Source of the DNA: Streptomyces sp. NBC_01571
GTDB taxonomy: Bacteria; Actinomycetota; Actinomycetes; Streptomycetales; Streptomycetaceae
NCBI RefSeq assembly: GCF_026339875.1
Contig: NZ_JAPEPZ010000001.1
Span: forward strand, 2,046,001-2,110,000
Direction of reading: 5' to 3'
Length of the DNA: 64,000 nucleotides
The notes beneath the pieces were generated by a model. That model made no database searches. It saw nothing but the letters and a program-made list of their open reading frames with translations, and was not told the origin of the DNA. Positions 59,293 through 64,000 of this stretch are shown here, one piece after another. The first letter of the stretch is position 1; the number at the start of each line of letters is the position of its first letter. Both the position numbers and the translations under genes were made by a program.

Positions 59293-60018
59293 ATGCCCCT
59301 GGGCCCGTCACTCACCGCCGACATCCACGAGACGATCATCGTCCTTCCCGGCGGCGGCATCCACGCCCAGGGGCTGCGGCAAGACGGCCACCCCGACCAG
59401 GCCGAGGCCCTCATCGAGCGCGTCCGCGGCCCCCTGCGCGCCGCGGCCCAGCGACACGGCCGACCGATCCTGCTGTCCATCGGCCACCCCTACGGGCACA
59501 TCGACCAGCAGCAGATCGCCGCCGACGGCACGGTCCACCCCGGCCAGGACCCGCCCGCCAACGCCCAGCCCGTCGACCCGATATGGAACCAGGGCATCCC
59601 CGAGGACACCGGCCTGCTCGAGACCCCGCGCGCACCTCAGCGCGCGGGGCACTGGCGTGCCGCACAACAGGCCGCCCACCGCGCCACCCAGCACCTCATC
59701 GCCCGCCACGGCCACGACCACCCGTACGCAGCGATGGGCACCGAACTCCAGGCGTACTTCGCCGTGATGGCCCAGGACCGCGCCGCCGCTGCCTCTCTCT
59801 ACACCGAGGCCGCCGTCGCGATACACCGGCTCGGCGGCCCGCCAGAACAAAGCCGCCGCACCCTGGTGAACGCCATCGCCGCCTGGCTCCACTCCGACCG
59901 CGACACCAGCCCCGGCGGAGCAGGCTTCGCCGCCGCCCACGCACTGATCCGCATCACCCCCTACGACCACACCACCCTCGCAGCCCTGCTGCACCGACTG
60001 ACCAGGGATCGCGCATGA
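59293..60018 (+). CDS. Hypothetical protein of the cluster
   Basis: A 241-residue soluble protein starting MPLGPSLTADIHETIIVLPG, GAGGAAGACCACC upstream. A N-terminal alpha/beta-like part (GRPILLSIGHPYGHIDQQQI) and a helical C-terminal half (ELQAYFAVMAQDRAAAASLY, then AAAHALIRITPYDHTTLAAL). It lacks a signal peptide and a recognised catalytic site. Its stop overlaps the start of the next ORF (ATGA). Confidence 0.6.
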   Translation: MPLGPSLTADIHETIIVLPGGGIHAQGLRQDGHPDQAEALIERVRGPLRAAAQRHGRPILLSIGHPYGHIDQQQIAADGTVHPGQDPPANAQPVDPIWNQGIPEDTGLLETPRAPQRAGHWRAAQQAAHRATQHLIARHGHDHPYAAMGTELQAYFAVMAQDRAAAASLYTEAAVAIHRLGGPPEQSRRTLVNAIAAWLHSDRDTSPGGAGFAAAHALIRITPYDHTTLAALLHRLTRDRA

Positions 60019-60326
60019 CAACCCTCTCCCCGCCGCGCCCCGCCACCCACCCGCACGACCGCAATCTCACCGGCCGCGGACGGGCGTACCGGGCACGGCC
60101 CGTCCGCCAGGCCCCGCGCACACCGCCGGACGCCCTGAAGCCGCGTTTCTCGCACGCCGCCGCGCTGCCGCCCCGCCTCGTGCTGCGGGCTCCGCGGCCC
60201 AGTTCCACCCCGTTCACCGAGCCCGCCCACGAGCCGGTCACGGCTCCTGTCACCGCCGCTGCGAGGCCGGCGGGCAGTGACTGGCTCAGCAGCTCCTTCA
60301 GCACAGCGCGGCGGCGATCTTCTTGA
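60015..60326 (+). CDS. Short Pro/Arg-rich ORF
   Basis: A 103-codon frame overlapping the previous stop (ATGA). The text is Pro/Arg-rich (MTTLSPPRPATHPHDRNLTG), low in complexity and without domain, so coding is supported mainly by the overlap. A gene end on the opposite strand (60330-60424, with RSTSTRSGKPLLTFKKIAAA) overlaps nothing else and looks like the tail of a recombinase or transposase. Confidence 0.35.
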   Translation: MTTLSPPRPATHPHDRNLTGRGRAYRARPVRQAPRTPPDALKPRFSHAAALPPRLVLRAPRPSSTPFTEPAHEPVTAPVTAAARPAGSDWLSSSFSTARRRSS

Positions 60327-60498
60327 ACGTCAGCAGGGGCTTGCCGCTGCGGGTGCTGGTGGAGCGGGCGGCCAGCAGCAGGACGGCCTCCGGGGTTCCT
60401 AGCTGCTTCGGTTTTCGTCATCGGGCTTCATTGTTTCTCAACTCCCCTCCCTTGCCGCTGCGTTGTCGGTGATGGCTGCCGAATCGCGTGTTGGCTGC

Positions 60499-61434
60499 TC
60501 AGTGGGTCATGCGGAAGGGAGTCCACGGGGCCTCGGCGCCTTCGCGAAGGCCGTGCAGGCGGAGGCGGACCTGTTCTGCGAGACCGGGGCTACTGTCGAG
60601 GACCGGCAGGACAGCAGTGAGGACCTTGAGTTCCCTCAGCCGGCGGAGAACGGGCCAGCCAGACCAGGTCCGTATGTCGGCACCGTAGAGCTGGCACAGG
60701 AGGTCGTAGTCGGCTATGGGGCGTCGGTACCGGATGCAGGCCACCAGCTCCGGGATGAGATCCCACTCGGCGGGGCCGCGGCACAAGGAGTCCAGGTCGC
60801 ACAACACGGGGTCGCCATGGGGGCCGCGGAGCAGGTTTCCGATGTAGGCGTCTCCGTGGATGACACCACCCCGGTGTGGGAGTGGGTAGGTGAGATCCCG
60901 GAGCTGCTCGTCGAGTTCGTGGACGCTGTCGCCGAGCCACGCCTGGTCCCCGGGAGGGAGGATCGACGAGTCGGCCAGGCGTTCGCGCATCTCCCGGATG
61001 GGCTCCCACTGGGGAAGGCCGAACTCCGGCGTGGGCAGGGCGTGCAACTGGAGCAGTGGGCCAGCGAGTTCGTAGGCACGCGGCGTCGGGCGGCCGTCTT
61101 GCGGCAGGTAGAGCCAGAACGTGGCGATGTGGTCGGTTTCGTTGATGAGTAGCGGCTGAGGGATCTCGGGCAGCAGACGGACGGCGGGGAAGTCGACGGC
61201 TTCGAGCCAGCGCGCGACCTGAACGAGACGTTCGGTGTCCGCCAGGAGAGTGGCAGACGGGGCGATACGGACGATGACCGGATCGCCGGGGATCTTGAAG
61301 AGCGCGTTCATCGTGACATGGATCAACTCCGGTTTATCTGTCTGCGGCAATCCGGCGTGCTGGCACGCGAGTTGGACCGTGCGGTTGAGTCGGTGTTGGG
61401 CGAAGGGGCCACGGGACTTCGCCAAGGGAGCCAC
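60499..61434 (-). CDS. Aminoglycoside-phosphotransferase-family protein
   Basis: A 311-residue kinase-fold protein. GGVIHGDAYIGNLLRGPHGD is the Brenner motif with the catalytic Asp, and PVLCDLDSLCRGPAEWDLIP the metal-binding Asp. The N-lobe (NALFKIPGDPVIVRIAPSAT) has the ATP strand; the usual lysine is less clear. Such enzymes phosphorylate small molecules or act as resistance proteins; which cannot be told. It lies on the opposite strand to the cluster. Confidence 0.8.
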   Translation of the reverse strand: MAPLAKSRGPFAQHRLNRTVQLACQHAGLPQTDKPELIHVTMNALFKIPGDPVIVRIAPSATLLADTERLVQVARWLEAVDFPAVRLLPEIPQPLLINETDHIATFWLYLPQDGRPTPRAYELAGPLLQLHALPTPEFGLPQWEPIREMRERLADSSILPPGDQAWLGDSVHELDEQLRDLTYPLPHRGGVIHGDAYIGNLLRGPHGDPVLCDLDSLCRGPAEWDLIPELVACIRYRRPIADYDLLCQLYGADIRTWSGWPVLRRLRELKVLTAVLPVLDSSPGLAEQVRLRLHGLREGAEAPWTPFRMTH

Positions 61435-61942
61435 CCGCCCATTTCACCGGCCGGTCGCGCGGGGCAGCAAGATGCTCTCTCTGTAAGCGGTCACCTCATC
61501 GATGGCCGCCCGTCCGATGGGGGCGTCGCCAAACCGCCCGCGCAGAAGGTGAAGGACCCGAGCGCAGCGGACGTTGACGCTTGCGACGCGCAGGTGAGGT
61601 GGCAGCCCATCATTGCCGCTGGCACTGACAGCGCCTATTTCCGGTCGGGATCTATCCCGGTGGCCGGTTTGTGGTGCATGGTGTGCGGACGGCCCCTCAC
61701 CCCCAGGTGGAGGCCCCTCGGGCCCTGCCGCTTCCCCCCGTGGCGGCGGGGCCCGCCGCGCCTCCCGGCTCCCCACGGGAGGCCTCGCGGCTGCCCGCGC
61801 CCGCCGGCTTCTCGCGGGTACGGGGCCACGGCGTCACAGGTCGCCGGTATCCAGCCCGAGGTCGGTCATGGGCTGGGTGGTGGTGACGACGTCGACAGGG
61901 TGGGTGCGGGAGTAGGCAGTGAGCGCCAGGGACAGCTTCGGT
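61435..61942. other. No confident gene
   Basis: On the minus strand a frame ending at 61444 has protein-like text at its end (HLLRGRFGDAPIGRAAIDEV) that may be the C-terminus of a lost gene. Upstream text is low-complexity Pro/Gly/Arg (61650-61830), typical of non-coding high-GC DNA. I see nothing else here. Confidence 0.4.
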
Positions 61943-62195
61943 TCACTCGCGGAACGCGCGCGAACGACGACGCGATCCCGACGGGGCCCGGGTCAGGACG
62001 ATGGCCGGCGACCGAGGCAGGAGCCCGGGCACCGTGTCGGCCGCGAAGAACAGGTTCGTCTCCTTCACCAGGTGCCGGTCGGGTCCGTGCAGGTCGCACA
62101 GCGCACACACCAGCTGGTGCCAGCCCAGCCCGCTCAGCCCGGCCTCGTGCAGGCTCGGCGGGAACTGCTGCCGGAAGGGCTCGCATGGTTCGTCC
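61943..62195 (-). pseudogene. Sulfotransferase-like remnant
   Basis: One frame gives EPFRQQFPPSLHEAGLSGLG, then DRHLVKETNLFFAADTVPGL and LPRSPAIVLTRAP, ending at a stop at 61943. Another frame continues with GIASSFAR, the text that normally follows the TRAP motif in PAPS-dependent sulfotransferase-like proteins. Only this middle piece survives, without start or end. The family call is from memory of the KET...LTRAP pattern. Confidence 0.4.
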
Positions 62196-62201
62196 CCTCA
62201 T

Positions 62202-62765
62202 TCATCCGTGCTTGCCGAGAGTGGGCAGTCCACCCGAGATCGTTCGGACGCTGCGTCCGCGCCGGGAGGATCGTTTGGCCAGCAGCAGTTGGCGGGCCAT
62301 CGTGCTCCACTGTGCGGCGTCGTCTTGGTTCCCCGCGGCTCTCTGCTCGCGGCCGGCCGCGAGCATGGCGGCTCGGGTCTTCCCGTACAGCGGCTCCGCG
62401 ATCGAGGACACGGCTCCGCTGATTCGGACCGCACCTTCCCAACCCCGCTGGCAGAGCACCAGACGGTGGTCCGCGCCGTCCTCCGCCAGGCGCACGGCGT
62501 ACAGGCCAGCACGGCTGTTGCCGAGCGAGATCTTCCCGAGCTGTATCAGGAGTTCCGGAGAGCACGGCAGCAGGACTTGATCCGTTGTGGTGCCGCGTGC
62601 GGGCGCTACAGCTAGCGACACGAGGTCGAGACGCTCGCCTTCCCATCGAACCCACATGCCGAGCGTGGGCCAGGCGATGGCAGGGTCGAGCGCGGGGTGT
62701 TGCGCCCTCGCGTCCATGCGAGGGTCTCCCGGTCCTTGAGCTCTGTCTCGCGACTGATCGGTCAT
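62202..62765 (-). CDS. Hypothetical protein
   Basis: A 187-residue soluble protein (MTDQSRDRAQGPGDPRMDAR). It has a beta strand core (IAWPTLGMWVRWEGERLDLV, GLYAVRLAEDGADHRLVLCQ) and a basic C-terminus. No family. Its start overlaps the stop of the gene at 62762-63487 (ATGA), so they are translationally coupled. Confidence 0.6.
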   Translation of the reverse strand: MTDQSRDRAQGPGDPRMDARAQHPALDPAIAWPTLGMWVRWEGERLDLVSLAVAPARGTTTDQVLLPCSPELLIQLGKISLGNSRAGLYAVRLAEDGADHRLVLCQRGWEGAVRISGAVSSIAEPLYGKTRAAMLAAGREQRAAGNQDDAAQWSTMARQLLLAKRSSRRGRSVRTISGGLPTLGKHG

Positions 62766-63487
62766 GACGCGTTCGGTCGCTGGCCGAGCCAGAAGGCGGC
62801 GACGGAGGGCTGGTCGATACCGGCGGTCGAGCCGTCGTGAGCAAGGAACTCGGTCGGAGCGATGTAGCCGTCGCCCGGATCGAGGCGGATGCGCAGGCAG
62901 CGCAGCGGGTGTCCTGCGGTGACGTACCGGCGGATGTCCTCGGTGTGGGGGTGGTGCCGGTCCGGGTCGGCGTGGAGCGTGCGGCAGATCTGCTGAATGT
63001 CGTGGTCGCCGATGAGCAGGTAGCGCGGGCCAGGGCCGAGATTGAGGCAGAGCCGTCGGCGACCCTGGTGGCGTCGGGCGTACGGCAGTCGGTCGAAGTT
63101 GTCGACGTGCAGTCCGATCCGGCGACCGGTGGTGGAGTCCTCTGTGGTGGTGGTCCAGTGGCCGGGGCTGGCGGCGCAGCCCAGGAGGGTGGTGGGCCAG
63201 TGGCCGTTGAGGGGGTCGAGGCGGGCGGCGGTTTCGAGGCGGCCGGCCAAGTCGTCGGAATCGAGGTCCGGCAGCGGTCGGTGTACGAGTTCGATCCGGA
63301 TGCTGTCCGGCACCGAGTCATCGGCACGATGCTGCTCGGCGTCGGCCGCGGTGATCGATTTCCAGTTCTCGTCGGGGACGATAGCGCCGTCGTCGTAATC
63401 GGACTCGCTGGTGGTCTGCCGGACCGGTGCGGTGTCGCACCGGCCGCGTAGGTCGTCGAAGGAGTGGAATGCGAGCTGTGGGCCCAT
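62762..63487 (-). CDS. Hypothetical protein
   Basis: A 241-residue soluble protein (MGPQLAFHSFDDLRGRCDTA). Acidic N-terminus, then strands and helices including RRIGLHVDNFDRLPYARRHQ, GPRYLLIGDHDIQQICRTLH and HPLRCLRIRLDPGDGYIAPT. The second looks like a conserved core I have seen in uncharacterised actinobacterial proteins near biosynthetic genes. The HVD text could be a metal-site pair, unproven. It leads the two-gene operon with 62202-62765. Confidence 0.6.
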   Translation of the reverse strand: MGPQLAFHSFDDLRGRCDTAPVRQTTSESDYDDGAIVPDENWKSITAADAEQHRADDSVPDSIRIELVHRPLPDLDSDDLAGRLETAARLDPLNGHWPTTLLGCAASPGHWTTTTEDSTTGRRIGLHVDNFDRLPYARRHQGRRRLCLNLGPGPRYLLIGDHDIQQICRTLHADPDRHHPHTEDIRRYVTAGHPLRCLRIRLDPGDGYIAPTEFLAHDGSTAGIDQPSVAAFWLGQRPNAS

Positions 63488-63517
63488 GGCCGTGCCTCCC
63501 CAGGGGCAGGTGCGGGG

Positions 63518-64000
63518 CTACTTGTCGTCGAGGTCTTCACCGAAGGTGACGTCCAGCTCGGCGGCGAGGGCCTCGGCGAGCTGGAGTGTCTGGGCGTGGT
63601 CGATGACGATCTGCTTGAGCGAGGCCAGGCCGCGGAGCTGGGAGAGGTCGTTACCCCGGAGGTCCAGGCCGCGGTTCTTCCCGCCGTCGAACTCGGTCAG
63701 CCGTAGATCGCAGTCATCGATCAGGGCGGCGCCGAGGTCAGCGGCGGCGAAGGTGGTCTCGCGTAGAGAGCACTTGGCGAAGATCACCGGGCCGGTGGCC
63801 CGGACGCGGGTGAGGGTGCTGTAGTCGAACTTGCAGTTCTCGAACAGGACGTTGTCGAGCGTCACGTCTTCGAGTGCGGCGCCCATGAGCTTGGAGTCGC
63901 GGAAGACGGTTCGGGAGATCTTGCTGTCGGTCCACTGCAGGGAGGACAGGTCGCATCCGGTGAACTCCACGGAGTCGACGCGGAGCTTCTCCAGGCGGGT
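63518..64000 (-). CDS. Pentapeptide-repeat protein, cut by window end
   Basis: At least 160 C-terminal residues of a pentapeptide-repeat protein; the frame stays open past 64000. The repeat A(D/N)Lxx appears in degenerate form: FTGCDLSSL, SKISRTVFRDSKLMGAALED, VLFENCKFDYSTLTRV, CSLRETTFAAADLGAALIDD, CDLRLTEFDGGKNRGLDL. These fold as a right-handed beta helix; relatives mimic DNA or stabilise other proteins. The C-terminal helix (LQLAEALAAELDVTFGEDLD) caps the structure. Confidence 0.75.
   Translation of the reverse strand, partial: TRLEKLRVDSVEFTGCDLSSLQWTDSKISRTVFRDSKLMGAALEDVTLDNVLFENCKFDYSTLTRVRATGPVIFAKCSLRETTFAAADLGAALIDDCDLRLTEFDGGKNRGLDLRGNDLSQLRGLASLKQIVIDHAQTLQLAEALAAELDVTFGEDLDDK

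Noticed and set aside
60330..60424. Recombinase-like tail on the minus strand
   Set aside because: About 30 codons of plausible text without a start or neighbouring domain; not enough for a feature.

Overview
The window looks like accessory DNA from a high-GC actinomycete, most likely Streptomyces. It has strong third-position GC, RBS-led overlapping operons, Streptomyces-type regulators and lipoproteins, and IS630, IS5, IS1380 and IS110 elements. It contains a plasmid-type transfer gene set (SSB-like protein, type IA topoisomerase, VirB4-like and VirB6-like proteins). This would suit a large, possibly linear, plasmid or an integrated element on a chromosome arm. No relaxase, replication origin, telomere or attachment site could be identified, so the replicon type stays open.

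Bases 1-9645 hold mostly minus-strand small genes of unknown function, an ssb-like gene, a 40-residue internally duplicated basic peptide, a decayed Panacea-domain gene and a plus-strand amino-acid racemase/aldolase-fold enzyme next to an IS630 element. Short covarying palindromes recur between these genes. Bases 9680-21670 are a graveyard and insertion zone: IS110 fragments, a recombinase-like gene with altered active-site boxes, an HTTM-type membrane protein divergent from an XRE/TPR regulator, IS5 and IS1380 copies, frameshifted genes and a protein with homing-endonuclease-associated repeats.

Bases 21979-44635 are the transfer region: a ribbon-helix-helix protein, two overlapping unknown genes, a topoisomerase with three C-terminal repeats, then (35073-41738) a membrane protein, a VirB4-like protein that has lost its Walker motifs and a VirB6-like membrane protein. 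A cargo block lies in the middle: a 1475-residue caspase-NTPase-WD40 protein divergent from an alpha/beta hydrolase (28055-33513), and the remains of a NACHT-type membrane protein (33767-34865). This resembles the bacterial conflict or cell-suicide systems found in multicellular bacteria, and is the best candidate for a little-described system here.

Bases 45289-60326 form a plus-strand cluster that looks like specialised metabolism: two secreted SH3-like proteins, four MFS transporters, a HAD hydrolase, an ATP-grasp ligase with an apparent frameshift, a degenerate ATP-grasp partner, an EgtD-type amino-acid N-methyltransferase, an orphan tryptophan synthase alpha chain and two lipoproteins. 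The last 3.7 kb hold a phosphotransferase, remnants, two coupled unknown genes and a pentapeptide-repeat protein cut by the window end.

At least eight genes show apparent single-base frameshifts. This may be real decay of mobile DNA or base-calling error in GC-rich tracts, and it limits how firmly some genes can be called broken.
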